DNA of 64,000 bases from Lichenicola sp965198655 (GTDB taxonomy: Bacteria; Pseudomonadota; Alphaproteobacteria; Acetobacterales; Acetobacteraceae). This document shows positions 35,285-43,640 of the stretch, in pieces. Each line of letters starts with the position of its first letter. The first letter of the stretch is position 1. The translations under genes and the position numbers were made by a program. Below the pieces are notes generated by a model that saw only the letters and a list, made by a program, of their open reading frames with translations, searched no databases and was not told the origin of the DNA. The stretch is from the NCBI GenBank assembly GCA_965198655.1, contig OZ240668.1, positions 1,426,001 to 1,490,000 of the forward strand. The letters are read 5' to 3'.

Positions 35285-35641
35285 TCATGACGACCCTCGT
35301 CGCCGCATCTCCGCTTGCCGCATCGGCATCGCGTCGATGGCCTCGAACAGCGTCCTGGTGCTCATGGGCTCGCCGCTGCGCAGCTTGACGCCGCCGTCCC
35401 TGCCGATCAGCAGCGCTGCGAACCGTCCGGGCGCGACGCCGTAGCGTCGGCGCAGGTCCGCTTGGTCCAGGGCCACCGGCTCGACCACCACCAGGTCCCG
35501 CTCCGCAGCACCGGCGCGGTCGGCCGCCAGGAGGCGCGCCTGTTCCGCCACCCGCCCGTCATCGCTCACGAGCGGCCACAGCAAGACCCACAGGACTGCG
35601 ATCCGGCAGCGGGAGCCTTGCCCGCTCCACCTGCCGGTCAA
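35285..35641 (-). CDS. DUF4174 family protein
   Basis: A 118-residue protein. After a short hydrophobic N-terminus (RIAVLWVLLWPLV) comes the DUF4174 core: LLAADRAGAAERDLVVVEPV, LRRRYGVAPGRFAALLIGRDGGVKLRS, and the tail LFEAIDAMPMRQAEMRRRG. The fold is thioredoxin-like and the function unknown. The only start near the N-terminus is TTG at 35641, which overlaps the TGA of the upstream monooxygenase gene (TTGA), implying coupled translation. The N-terminal hydrophobic stretch may export or anchor it. The 259 bp between its stop and the oxidoreductase gene hold nothing recognisable. Confidence 0.75.
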   Translation of the reverse strand: MTGRWSGQGSRCRIAVLWVLLWPLVSDDGRVAEQARLLAADRAGAAERDLVVVEPVALDQADLRRRYGVAPGRFAALLIGRDGGVKLRSGEPMSTRTLFEAIDAMPMRQAEMRRRGSS

Positions 35642-35943
35642 CCCGACCGGCGGGTCAGGAACCGGACCTGCTTCTTGGTGATCCCGAGCCGTTCCACTCC
35701 TTCGGCGAAGATGGCGTAGTGCGGCGTCGCCAGGTGCGCGTCGAACGCTGCCTTGTCGTCGTACACCTCGTACAGGACGACCGTCTCCGGCGCCTCGTCG
35801 ATGGTCAGCGCGTCGAACTGGCGGCATCCCGGCTCGTCCTGCACCGATCGGGTGCTGTCGTAGCGGCACAGCTCGAGGAACTCCTCCTTGTGCGCCGCGG
35901 ACACCTCGAACTCCGCAATGATGACGTAGGCATTCTCGGCCAT
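35638..35943 (-). CDS. Antibiotic biosynthesis monooxygenase (ABM) domain protein
   Basis: A 101-residue single-domain ABM protein with a ferredoxin-like fold: YVIIAEFEVSAAHKEEFLEL, DEPGCRQFDALT, VVLYEVYDDKAAFDAHLATPHY and a last strand before FLTRRSG. Relatives are quinol or aldehyde monooxygenases (YgiN) or small stress proteins. I place the start at ATG 35943 rather than 35988, as the conserved fold starts 4 residues in. It overlaps the DUF4174 gene and diverges from the ferritin-like gene at 36.1 kb. Confidence 0.85.
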   Translation of the reverse strand: MAENAYVIIAEFEVSAAHKEEFLELCRYDSTRSVQDEPGCRQFDALTIDEAPETVVLYEVYDDKAAFDAHLATPHYAIFAEGVERLGITKKQVRFLTRRSG

Positions 35944-36106
35944 GTCCGGACTCCGCCCCCGCGGCCCGATGATCGTCCGCTCCGTCACGGCAGCGCATCA
36001 GCCGACGTGGCGGTTCCGGATCTGTCTGGCCCCGAGCGCCCGCGCGAACCGGAGGCGGCCGCCTTCGTTGTGCAGCCACCTTCGAGCAGAACAGGGAGTT
36101 GTTCCG

Positions 36107-36631
36107 ATGGACGGCGATTCACGCGGCGACCCAGCCCACGAGACCTACCATGTCGGCCTGCGCAACCAGCACGCGACCGAGATGAGCGCGATCGCGCTGT
36201 GCCGGCGGCAGGTCGAGCGGCTCGAGCATTATCCCGAGATGAGGGCGCGGCTGCAGCAGCACGCCGCCGAGTCCGAGGCGCAGGTGCAGCGGCTGGAAGC
36301 GATCCTGACGCGGCACGGCAGCAGCCCGTCCGCGCTCAAGGAGGGCTGGATGTCGCTGACCGGCAACATGGCGGCGGCGCTGCATATGCCGGCCTCGGAC
36401 GAGATCCTGAAGAACACCTTCGCCAACTACGCCTTCGAGCACTACGAGATCGCGGCCTACACCAGCCTGATCGCGATGGCGCAGGCCGTCGGGGACGCCG
36501 CCGCGATCGCGCCGCTGCAGCAGTCGCTGGCGGAGGAGAAAGCGATGGGCCAATTTATCCAGTCGCAGATGGTGCCGACCACCGAGCGCTACCTGGCGCT
36601 GAGCCGCGGCGGCACCAGGGCCGCCGTCTGA
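36107..36631 (+). CDS. DUF892 (YciF-like) ferritin-fold protein
   Basis: A 174-residue all-helical protein of the DUF892/YciE-YciF type. It shows the four-helix pattern with acidic and His residues in HATEMSAIALCRRQVERLEHYPEM, QHAAESEAQVQRLEAIL, FANYAFEHYEIAAYTSLIAMA and QSLAEEKAMGQFI. Family members are stress-induced and may bind a di-metal centre. The start is ATG 36107, with CAGGGAG about 9 nt upstream. Monocistronic. Confidence 0.85.
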   Translation: MDGDSRGDPAHETYHVGLRNQHATEMSAIALCRRQVERLEHYPEMRARLQQHAAESEAQVQRLEAILTRHGSSPSALKEGWMSLTGNMAAALHMPASDEILKNTFANYAFEHYEIAAYTSLIAMAQAVGDAAAIAPLQQSLAEEKAMGQFIQSQMVPTTERYLALSRGGTRAAV

Positions 36632-36677
36632 ACCGCGGAACGAGGGAGGCCGCCGCCGGTGCGGCGGACGCCGAGGA

Positions 36678-37019
36678 TCAGCGCTCGTTCTCGTCGCTGT
36701 CGACCTCGACCTCGATGTCGGTACCGATGACGTCGGCGTCGTCATCGAGGTCGTCCGCGTCCTCCGCCACCTCGTCGGCCTCCGCCTCGTCCTCGACCGG
36801 CTCGACCTCGACGTCCGCATCGTCCGGGTCCACCACCGCCGCCTTCTTCGGCCGACGGTCCTCGGGCGGAAGGTTGCCGCCCGCGCGTCGCAGGCGCGGC
36901 TGGTCGAGCGGCTGCTCGGTCGCGCATTTCGGGCAGATGGCCGGCACCTTGGTCAAGTCGTAGAACCGGGTGTTGCAAGAGACGCACACCCGCTTGTTAC
37001 CGAGTTCTGGCTTGGCCAT
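36678..37019 (-). CDS. TIGR02300 'FYDLN acid' domain protein
   Basis: A 113-residue alphaproteobacterial protein. The N-terminal zinc-ribbon-like part (CVSCNTRFYDLTKVPAICPKC) is followed by a basic Pro patch and a very acidic Asp/Glu tail. Proteins of this family are always small and found beside aroA in alphaproteobacteria; function is unknown, perhaps nucleic-acid or protein binding. It diverges from aroA across 143 bp. The start is ATG 37019 (MAKPELGNKR), the family's usual N-terminus. Confidence 0.92.
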   Translation of the reverse strand: MAKPELGNKRVCVSCNTRFYDLTKVPAICPKCATEQPLDQPRLRRAGGNLPPEDRRPKKAAVVDPDDADVEVEPVEDEAEADEVAEDADDLDDDADVIGTDIEVEVDSDENER

Positions 37020-37162
37020 TGTGACTCTGTCGTTGGAGGACGATGCGCGGCAAGGGCGGGCCCCATGCCACCTCGGCCGCGTGCTGTCAAACCGGCGGCG
37101 CGCGGCCTGGAGGACGGGCGGGCCAACTTCCGCGCCGCGCGGCAAGCGTTAAGGGAACAGCC

Positions 37163-38530
37163 ATGACGTCGTACCTCAACGCGCCCCGGCCCCTCGTCGT
37201 GCGCAGGGCGGACGCACCGCTCGCCGGCACGGCCAGGGTTCCGGGCGACAAGTCGATCAGCCACCGCGCCCTGATCTTCGCGAGCCTCGCCGAGGGCGAA
37301 ACCCGGATCGGGGGACTGCTGGAGGGTGGGGACGTGCAACGCACCGCAGCGGCGATGCGAGCGCTCGGTGCGGAAGTGACACGGGGCGCGGATGGCGGCT
37401 GGCGGGTGAGGGGATGCGGCCTCGGCCGGCTGGCGGAGCCGGAGGACGTGCTCGACATGGGCCATTCCGGCACTGCGGCCCGGCTGCTCGCGGGCATCCT
37501 CGCCAGCCATCCGATCGTCTCGGTGATGACCGGCGACGAGGACCTCAGGCGGCGCCCGATGCAGCGGGTGATCGGACCGCTGGAGCGCACCGGAGCAGTG
37601 TTCGCCGCACGCTCCGGCGGCCGGCTGCCGCTCTGCATACGCGGCTCGGGCACCCCGCAGCCGGTGTCGTGGCGGCTGGAGATGGCCTCGTCGGAGGTGA
37701 AGTCGGCGATCCTGCTGGCCGGGCTCAACGCGTGCGGCGAGACACTGGTCGAGGAGCCTGTGCCGACTCGCGACCACAGCGAGAACATGCTGCGCCATTT
37801 CGGCGCAGCGGTGTCGGTGGAACGCGCCGGCGCCGGACGGATCGTCCGGCTGCAGGGCCGGCCGTCGCTGGTGGCGCGCGACGTGCTGGTGCCGTCCGAC
37901 CCGTCCTCGGCGGCGTTCCCGCTGGTGGCGGCGCTGCTGGTGCCGGGCTCCGCAGTCACGGTCGAGGCGGTCGGGCTCAACCCGCTGCGCACCGGCCTGT
38001 TCACCACCCTGATCGAGATGGGCGCCGAGCTCGCGGTCGCGAACGGGCGCACCGAGGGCGGCGAGCTGGTCGGCGACGTGACGGTGCGGGCGGGCGCGCT
38101 GCGCGGCGTGGTGGTGCCGCCGGAGCGGGCTTCGAGCATGATCGACGAATATCCGGTGCTGGCCGTGGCGGCCGCGTTCGCAGCCGGCGAGACACGGTTG
38201 CGCGGGCTGGGCGAACTGCGGGTGAAGCGATGCCACCGGCTCGCGGGCACGGTGGCGCTGCTGCAGGCGAACGGCGTGCCGGTGCGGGTCGAGCACGACG
38301 ACATGATCGTGTCCGGCGGCCAGGTTGGCGATCTGGGCGGCGGCCGGGTGCGGACCTGGATGGACCACAGGCTGGCAATGAGCGCGGTGGTGCTGGGGCT
38401 CGCCGCTCGCCATCCGGTGACGGTGGACGACGTAGGGCAGGTCGGGACCAGCTTTCCCGGCTTCGTGGGCCTGATGAACCGCCTCGGCGCCGGGCTCACG
38501 GATGCCAGCGCAGCGGATGCCGAGGCATGA
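37163..38530 (+). CDS. aroA: 3-phosphoshikimate 1-carboxyvinyltransferase (EPSP synthase)
   Basis: A 455-residue EPSP synthase: VPGDKSISHRALIFASL with active-site K30, the PEP loop DMGHSGTAARLLAG, ASSEVKSAILLAG, VPTRDHSENML, SMIDEYPVLAVAAAFA and TWMDHRLAMS. Overall it resembles the Agrobacterium CP4 type (class II) rather than E. coli AroA. At the position where CP4 has Ala100, this protein has Gly103. Its stop overlaps the cmk start (ATGA), and aroA-cmk-rpsA is the standard order. Confidence 0.95.
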   Translation: MTSYLNAPRPLVVRRADAPLAGTARVPGDKSISHRALIFASLAEGETRIGGLLEGGDVQRTAAAMRALGAEVTRGADGGWRVRGCGLGRLAEPEDVLDMGHSGTAARLLAGILASHPIVSVMTGDEDLRRRPMQRVIGPLERTGAVFAARSGGRLPLCIRGSGTPQPVSWRLEMASSEVKSAILLAGLNACGETLVEEPVPTRDHSENMLRHFGAAVSVERAGAGRIVRLQGRPSLVARDVLVPSDPSSAAFPLVAALLVPGSAVTVEAVGLNPLRTGLFTTLIEMGAELAVANGRTEGGELVGDVTVRAGALRGVVVPPERASSMIDEYPVLAVAAAFAAGETRLRGLGELRVKRCHRLAGTVALLQANGVPVRVEHDDMIVSGGQVGDLGGGRVRTWMDHRLAMSAVVLGLAARHPVTVDDVGQVGTSFPGFVGLMNRLGAGLTDASAADAEA

Positions 38531-39189
38531 GCCGCCGGCTGGTGGTCGCGGTGGACGGGCCGGCTGCGGCCGGCAAGGGCACGCTGGCGCGCGCCCTGGC
38601 GGCGGCCCTCGGCCTGCCCCACCTCGACACCGGGCTACTCTACCGTGCGGTCGGACGGCGCATGCTCGACGCCGCCCCGCCCTTGGGCAACGCCGCCGCT
38701 GCCCAGGCCGCCGCGCACGCCGCGTCGCTTCGGCCGGACGACCTGCTCCGCACCGACCTGCGCACGCCGGAGGTGGACCGCGCCGCCAGCCTGGTGGCGG
38801 CGCAGCCGGCGGTGCGCGCGGCCCTTCTCCAGTTCCAGCGCGGCTTCGGCGCGTCGCACGGCGCGGTGCTGGACGGCCGCGACATCGGCACGGTGGTGTT
38901 TCCCGATGCGCCGGTGAAGCTGTTCGTCACCGCCTCGCTGCGGGCGCGGGCGGAGCGGCGCTGGCGGCAGTTGCACGGCGATGCGCCTCCGGGTGCCGAC
39001 GCGCGGGCGGCGCTCGACGCCGTGCAGGCCGAGCTTGAGGCGCGCGACGCCGCCGACGCCGCGCGGCACACCGCCCCCCTGCGCGCGGCGGCCGACGCGG
39101 TGTGGATCGACAGCGACGGGCTGGATGCGGGTGCCGTGCTGCGCGAGGCGCTGCGCGTCGTAGCGGTACGGGCGGGCGAAACCGCTTGA
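38527..39189 (+). CDS. cmk: Cytidylate kinase
   Basis: A 220-residue CMP/dCMP kinase: P-loop GPAAAGKGTLAR at residues about 10-21, HLDTGLLYRAVGR, and the nucleotide-binding GRDIGTVVFPDAPVKLFVTASLRARAERRW. It is translationally coupled to aroA by a 4-bp overlap. The downstream gene is rpsA, after a 211-bp leader. Confidence 0.94.
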   Translation: MSRRLVVAVDGPAAAGKGTLARALAAALGLPHLDTGLLYRAVGRRMLDAAPPLGNAAAAQAAAHAASLRPDDLLRTDLRTPEVDRAASLVAAQPAVRAALLQFQRGFGASHGAVLDGRDIGTVVFPDAPVKLFVTASLRARAERRWRQLHGDAPPGADARAALDAVQAELEARDAADAARHTAPLRAAADAVWIDSDGLDAGAVLREALRVVAVRAGETA

Positions 39190-39356
39190 CGCCGACCAGG
39201 CCACGGGTGCATCACGCGATCCTCAGGCTCTGTCTTCCGGACAGGGCCCGTTTCCCGTAGCCGGTCCGTCGCGGCGCAGCGGCCTTGTCGTCCCTGCCGA
39301 ACCCGGACAAGACGTGCTGCCACCCGCTACGGCCTGGCAGGGCGCATGAACCGCAC

Positions 39357-39375
39357 CCGGAGCCTCCGGCTCCGG
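39357..39375 (+). promoter_or_regulatory. Hairpin in the rpsA leader
   Basis: CCGGAGCC and GGCTCCGG form a perfect 8-bp stem around a TCC loop, 25 bp before the rpsA ATG. rpsA itself has only a weak, distant Shine-Dalgarno (AGGA, about 12 nt from ATG), as is usual where S1 folds and autoregulates its own leader. Autoregulation is inferred from E. coli. Confidence 0.5.
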
Positions 39376-39400
39376 ATCCGACGCAGGAACCATCCGCCAC

Positions 39401-41125
39401 ATGGCATCAGCCACCCTTGCCCGCCCGCCCGCCGATCACTTCGGCGGCGAGGACTTCGCCTCCCTTCTCGACGAGAGCCTCGGCCGCGACGTCGGCTTCG
39501 ACGGCTCGGTCGTCACCGGCCGGGTGATCCGCCTGACCGACGAGTACGCGATCGTCGATGTCGGCCTCAAGAGCGAGGGCCGCGTCCTGCTCAAGGAGTT
39601 CGGCCTTCCCGGCGCCGACCACGAGGTCAAGCCCGGCGACGTGATCGAGCTCTACGTCGAGCGCTACGAGGACCGCGACGGCGCCATCGTGTTGTCGCGC
39701 GAGAAGGCGCGGCGCGAGGAGGCCTGGACCAACCTGGAAAAGGCATTCGAGGGCCAGCAGCGGGTCCAGGGCACGATCTACGGCCGGGTCAAGGGCGGCT
39801 TCACCGTCGACCTCGGCGGGGCCATGGCGTTCCTGCCCGGCTCCCAGGTCGACATACGCCCGGTTCGCGACGTGGGCCCGCTGATGGGCTCCCCGCAACC
39901 GTTCCAGATCCTCAAGATGGACCGCGCCCGCGGCAACATCGTGGTGTCGCGACGCGCGGTGCTGGAGGAAACGCGGGCCGAGCAGCGCTCCGAGCTGATC
40001 CAGGGCCTGAAGGAGGGCATGATCCTCGACGGCGTGGTCAAGAACATCACCGACTACGGCGCCTTCGTGGACCTGGGCGGCGTGGATGGGCTGCTGCACG
40101 TCACCGACATCGCCTGGAAGCGGATCAACCATCCCTCCGAGGCGCTTCAGATCGGCCAGGCGGTGCGGGTGCAGGTGATCCGCTTCAACTCCGACACCCA
40201 GCGCATCAGCCTCGGCATGAAGCAGCTCGAGGCCGATCCGTGGGAAGGTGTCGCTGCGAAGTACCCGCCGGGTGCCCGCTACAGCGGCCGCGTTACCAAC
40301 ATCACCGACTACGGCGCCTTCGTGGAGCTGGAGCCCGGCGTCGAGGGCCTGGTGCACGTGTCGGAGATGAGCTGGACCAAGAAGAACGTCCACCCGGGCA
40401 AGATCGTCGCCACCTCGCAGGAAGTGGACGTGATGGTGCTGGACGTGGACAGCTCCAAGCGCCGCATCTCGCTCGGCCTGAAGCAGGTGCAGCGCAACCC
40501 GTGGGAGTTGTTCGCCGAGGAGCACAAGATCGGCTCCACGGTGGAAGGCGAAATCCGCAACATTACCGAGTTCGGCCTGTTCGTCGGCCTGTCCGCGGAC
40601 ATCGACGGCATGGTGCACATGTCCGACATCTCCTGGGACGAGGCCGGCGAGGCGGCGATGACGCCGTACGAGAAGGGCCAGGTCGTGCAGGCCCGCGTGC
40701 TGGACGTCGACGTCGAGAAGGAGCGCATCTCGCTCGGCATCAAGCAGCTGCACGACGATCCGGCCGCCGACACGCTGTCTCGCGTCAACAAGGGCGCGGT
40801 GGTGACCTGCATCGTCACCGCGGTGCAGGCCAACGGCATCGAGGTGAAGGTCGACGAGGTGCTGACCGGCTTCATCCGCCGCGCCGAGCTCGCCCGCGAC
40901 AAGGCGGAGCAGCGTCCGGAGCGCTTCGCCGTCGGCGAGAAGGTCGACGCCAAGGTGGTGTCGGTGGACCGTGCCTCGCGCAAGCTGTCGCTGACCATCA
41001 AGGGCCGCGAGGTCGAGGAGGACAAGGCGGCGATCAACGAGTACGGCTCGTCCGACAGCGGCGCGTCGCTCGGCGATATCCTGTCGGCGGCGATCCGCCG
41101 CCGCAGCGCCCAGTTGCCGGAGTAA
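39401..41125 (+). CDS. rpsA: 30S ribosomal protein S1
   Basis: A 574-residue S1 with six S1/OB repeats. Repeats 3-6 show the G-x-V-x-N-I-T-D/E-(Y/F)-G-(A/L)-F-V pattern (VVKNITDYGAFVDL, VTNITDYGAFVEL, IRNITEFGLFVGL, then a more diverged last copy). The first two bind the ribosome and the others bind mRNA. Length is normal for alphaproteobacteria. It is followed by a strong intrinsic terminator that ends the aroA-cmk-rpsA unit. Confidence 0.96.
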   Translation: MASATLARPPADHFGGEDFASLLDESLGRDVGFDGSVVTGRVIRLTDEYAIVDVGLKSEGRVLLKEFGLPGADHEVKPGDVIELYVERYEDRDGAIVLSREKARREEAWTNLEKAFEGQQRVQGTIYGRVKGGFTVDLGGAMAFLPGSQVDIRPVRDVGPLMGSPQPFQILKMDRARGNIVVSRRAVLEETRAEQRSELIQGLKEGMILDGVVKNITDYGAFVDLGGVDGLLHVTDIAWKRINHPSEALQIGQAVRVQVIRFNSDTQRISLGMKQLEADPWEGVAAKYPPGARYSGRVTNITDYGAFVELEPGVEGLVHVSEMSWTKKNVHPGKIVATSQEVDVMVLDVDSSKRRISLGLKQVQRNPWELFAEEHKIGSTVEGEIRNITEFGLFVGLSADIDGMVHMSDISWDEAGEAAMTPYEKGQVVQARVLDVDVEKERISLGIKQLHDDPAADTLSRVNKGAVVTCIVTAVQANGIEVKVDEVLTGFIRRAELARDKAEQRPERFAVGEKVDAKVVSVDRASRKLSLTIKGREVEEDKAAINEYGSSDSGASLGDILSAAIRRRSAQLPE

Positions 41126-41160
41126 CGCCCCGCTCCGGCGACGGAGCACGGAGACCGAAA

Positions 41161-41190
41161 GGGCGGCGCCAGCGATGGCGCCGCCCTTTT
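41161..41190 (+). terminator. Rho-independent terminator after rpsA
   Basis: A perfect 10-bp stem GGGCGGCGCC/GGCGCCGCCC with a 6-base loop AGCGAT and a TTTT tail, 35 bp after the rpsA stop. It also sits at the convergent boundary with the TetR gene. Confidence 0.92.
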
Positions 41191-41233
41191 CACGTTCCGC
41201 CGGCGACGCGGCTTCCTGTGTCGGGAGGAACGG

Positions 41234-41968
41234 TCAATCGGCTGCCGCGTCCGACCCGAGCCGATCGGCCGGGTCGCGCGACGCGCCGTCCGGCATCGAT
41301 CGCCCGCTGGGTTCCGGCGTGGCGGCAGCGTCAGGCGCCGGCATCCTGACCGCATCCAGGTAGGCGATGCACATCAGGACCAGTTGCCGATGCACCGCCC
41401 TGGCGTCGGGCATGGACAGGTTGCGCTCGAACACGCCGCGTGTCGTGCCGAACACGGTGGTCAGGAGCGTCAGGCTGACGATCGGCAGGTCGGCGAACAC
41501 GGCGTCCGACGCGCTGGCGAACATCGCTCCGGTCGCGGCATCCACGCGCTGGACGAACGCCTCGATCAGGAGCTCGTTGTCGAGCTCCACGACCGAGCGG
41601 TAGAGGGCGCGCGTCACGTCGGCCCGCTCCGTCTTGGCGTTCCAGTAGGTCGTCACGATGGCGTCGACCATCTGGTCGATCGGCGCGCCGTGCCGTGCCC
41701 GGCAGGCGGTCTCGACCGTCTCGGCCAGGACCTGGAGGTAGTGCTCGTTCAAGGCATAGAACAGCGCCTGCTTGTGCGGGAAATACTGGTACAGGGTGCC
41801 GACCGAGACCCCCGCCCGCGCCGCCACCCGCGTGGTCGTCAGGCGGCGGGGGCCGCCAGCCAACAAAACCTGAATGGTCGCCTCGAAGATGACGTCCAAC
41901 GTCACCGTCGCCCGTGCCTGACGCGGCCGTTTCCGTGGCATCAGATGCAGGGGCGGGCTCGACACCAT
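41234..41968 (-). CDS. TetR-family transcriptional regulator
   Basis: A 244-residue TetR protein. The N-terminal helix-turn-helix is clear (residues about 18-65: LDVIFEATIQVLLAGGPRRL, TTTRVAARAGVSVGTLYQYFPHKQALFYAL). The C-terminal ligand domain ends in a low-complexity polar tail of about 35 residues. The start is ATG 41968, with GAGG 8 nt upstream; a second Met at 41941 is possible. It diverges from an SDR gene over 70 bp that contains two palindromes and a consensus -10, so it probably represses that SDR and itself. Confidence 0.9.
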   Translation of the reverse strand: MVSSPPLHLMPRKRPRQARATVTLDVIFEATIQVLLAGGPRRLTTTRVAARAGVSVGTLYQYFPHKQALFYALNEHYLQVLAETVETACRARHGAPIDQMVDAIVTTYWNAKTERADVTRALYRSVVELDNELLIEAFVQRVDAATGAMFASASDAVFADLPIVSLTLLTTVFGTTRGVFERNLSMPDARAVHRQLVLMCIAYLDAVRMPAPDAAATPEPSGRSMPDGASRDPADRLGSDAAAD

Positions 41969-41972
41969 AAGC

Positions 41973-41994
41973 GAATCCTCAAACCAGGGGATTC
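41973..41994. promoter_or_regulatory. Inverted repeat in the TetR/SDR intergenic region
   Basis: GAATCC (41973-41978) and GGATTC (41989-41994) are perfect inverted arms around a 10-base centre. It lies just upstream of the TetR start on the minus strand and may be the autoregulatory operator. Confidence 0.5.
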
Positions 41995-41996
41995 AT

Positions 41997-42019
41997 CCTA
42001 GTCTAGATCAGGATATAAT
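41997..42019 (+). promoter_or_regulatory. Probable TetR operator and -10 element of the SDR promoter
   Basis: The 16-bp imperfect palindrome CCTAGTCTAGATCAGG (41997-42012, 12 of 16 symmetric positions) is followed at once by a consensus TATAAT (42014-42019), 20 bp before the SDR ATG. An operator between -35 and -10 is the usual placement for TetR repression. No clear -35 was found. Confidence 0.65.
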
Positions 42020-42038
42020 CGAACGCGGAGTATCATCC

Positions 42039-42770
42039 ATGACCGACAACAAACCCGTCGCGCTGGTCACCGGTGCGAATAAGGGCATCGGATTGGAGAT
42101 CGCTCGCCAGCTCGCGCAAGCGGGGGTGTTCGTCGTCATCGGCGCCCGCGATCCAAGACGAGGCCGTGCGGCGGTCGAAGACCTGGCGTCGCAGGGATTG
42201 GCGGCCGGATTCGTCTCGATCGACCTCGACGACCCGGCAAGCATCGCAGCCGCTGCCGAAACGATCGGCAAAGAGCACGGCAAGCTCGACATCCTCGTCA
42301 ACAACGCGGGCATCGTCGATGCGGGCGACGGTCCGCCGAGCACTTCCGCGGTCGCGGCCGTCCGCCGTATCCTGGACACGAACTTCGTCGGCACCCTGGC
42401 GGTGACGCAGGCGATGCTGCCGCTGCTGCGCCAGGCGCCGGCGGCACGGATCGTCAACCTGTCCAGCTCCCTCGGCTCTCTGACGCTCAACGGTGACCCG
42501 GACTCGCCCTACTACGCCGCACGGTTGATCGGCTACAACGCCTCGAAGGCGGCGCTCAACATGCTGACCGTGCAGCTCAGCGCGGAGCTGCGCGACACCC
42601 CCATCGTCGTGAACTCGATCAGTCCGGGCTACATCAAGACCGACATGACCGGCCAGGGCGGATTCCTGACCCCCGAACAGGGCGCTAGGCTGCCGGTCGA
42701 GTATGCGCTGCTTGGCGAGAACGCCGTGTCCGGCCGGTTCGTGCAGGCGAGCGGCGAGACCCCCTGGTAG
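42039..42770 (+). CDS. SDR-family oxidoreductase, carbonyl reductase-like
   Basis: A 243-residue SDR: ALVTGANKGIGLEIARQL, DILVNNAGIVDA, catalytic Ser in NLSSSLGSL, active-site YNASKAA, and SPGYIKTDMTGQGGFLTPEQGA. The GANKGIG motif and TPEQGA region match the subgroup related to eukaryotic carbonyl reductases. Its ATG has GGAG 8 nt upstream. The promoter overlaps a candidate operator for the divergent TetR gene, so it is probably induced by a small toxic carbonyl or drug. Confidence 0.88.
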   Translation: MTDNKPVALVTGANKGIGLEIARQLAQAGVFVVIGARDPRRGRAAVEDLASQGLAAGFVSIDLDDPASIAAAAETIGKEHGKLDILVNNAGIVDAGDGPPSTSAVAAVRRILDTNFVGTLAVTQAMLPLLRQAPAARIVNLSSSLGSLTLNGDPDSPYYAARLIGYNASKAALNMLTVQLSAELRDTPIVVNSISPGYIKTDMTGQGGFLTPEQGARLPVEYALLGENAVSGRFVQASGETPW

Positions 42771-42901
42771 GCGCGGCGCCTCGGCACGCGGCATCGCAGC
42801 CGCCGATCGATCCTAGCCTGCCGTCAGACCGCTTCCGGGAGCATTGTCACCGACCGGATGACTGCGCCCGATCCGGGGATGCTCTACTTTGTCTCGGAGA
42901 C

Positions 42902-42960
42902 GAGCAGCTTTATCAGGCAGGTGAAACCGCGATGCGGTTCAACCTGACCTGATGCTGCTC
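42902..42960. repeat. 59-nt imperfect palindrome, REP-like intergenic element
   Basis: The arms pair over roughly 24 positions with small bulges. GAGCAGC (42902-42908) pairs with GCTGCTC (42954-42960), ATCAGG with CCTGAT, CAGGT with ACCTG, and AACCGC with GCGGTT around a GAT loop. There is no T-run. The shape fits the palindromic intergenic repeats spread through many alphaproteobacterial genomes. It lies between the SDR and the esterase. Confidence 0.72.
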
Positions 42961-42994
42961 TAGGATCAAGCGTTCCACGGCGAGGGTGAACGCG

Positions 42995-43630
42995 ATGCCG
43001 GACAAGGTCATTCTGTGCTACGGCGACAGCAATACACACGGCACAAGGCCGCTGTTGCGTCCCGGCGAGTCTGACCGCTTCGGCCCCGCCGAGAGATGGC
43101 CGGCGCTGCTGCAATCCCGGCTGATCGGCGTCCGGGTGATGGAGGAAGGCCTGCCGGGCCGCACCACCGTGCACGACGACCCGATCGAGGGGCGGCACAA
43201 GAACGGGCTCGCCTACCTGCGTCCCTGCCTGGAAAGCCAGCTCCCGGTGGACGTGCTGGTGCTGATGCTCGGCACCAATGACCTCAAGGCGCGCTTCTCG
43301 GTCACGCCCGCCGACATCGCCGCCTCCATCGGCGTGCTGCTGCAGGAGGTGCGGGCCTGCCGCGCCGGCCCGTCCGGCGGCACGCCGGAGCTACTGGTGC
43401 TGGCGCCGGTGCCGATCGAGGAGGTGGGCTTCCTGGGCGGGATCTTCGCCGGGGGAGCGGACAAGTCGCGCCGGCTGGCGCCGCTCTACCGGGAGGTAGC
43501 GGCCGGGTTCGGTGCGCGTTGCCTCGACGCGGGCTCGGTCGCCACGGTCAGCCCGACGGACGGGATCCACTACGAGGCGGACCAGCATGAGCGGCTGGCG
43601 CGGCTGGTCGGCGACGCGCTGGCCGGCTAG
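42995..43630 (+). CDS. SGNH/GDSL-type esterase
   Basis: A 211-residue SGNH hydrolase. Block I is LCYGDSNTHG with nucleophile Ser12, block II's Gly is in EEGLPGRTT, block III is MLGTNDLK, and block V DGIHYEADQH carries the Asp/His. It resembles arylesterase/acyl-transfer enzymes of the bacterial cytoplasm; no signal peptide is present. I choose ATG 42995 because GAGG lies 9 nt upstream; GTG 42986 would add three residues. Confidence 0.88.
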   Translation: MPDKVILCYGDSNTHGTRPLLRPGESDRFGPAERWPALLQSRLIGVRVMEEGLPGRTTVHDDPIEGRHKNGLAYLRPCLESQLPVDVLVLMLGTNDLKARFSVTPADIAASIGVLLQEVRACRAGPSGGTPELLVLAPVPIEEVGFLGGIFAGGADKSRRLAPLYREVAAGFGARCLDAGSVATVSPTDGIHYEADQHERLARLVGDALAG

Positions 43631-43640
43631 GGCGCGTTGT

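Noticed and set aside
37163..38530. Predicted glyphosate-resistant AroA
   Set aside because: Overall CP4-likeness is not enough; the key Ala is Gly here, so no resistance claim is made.
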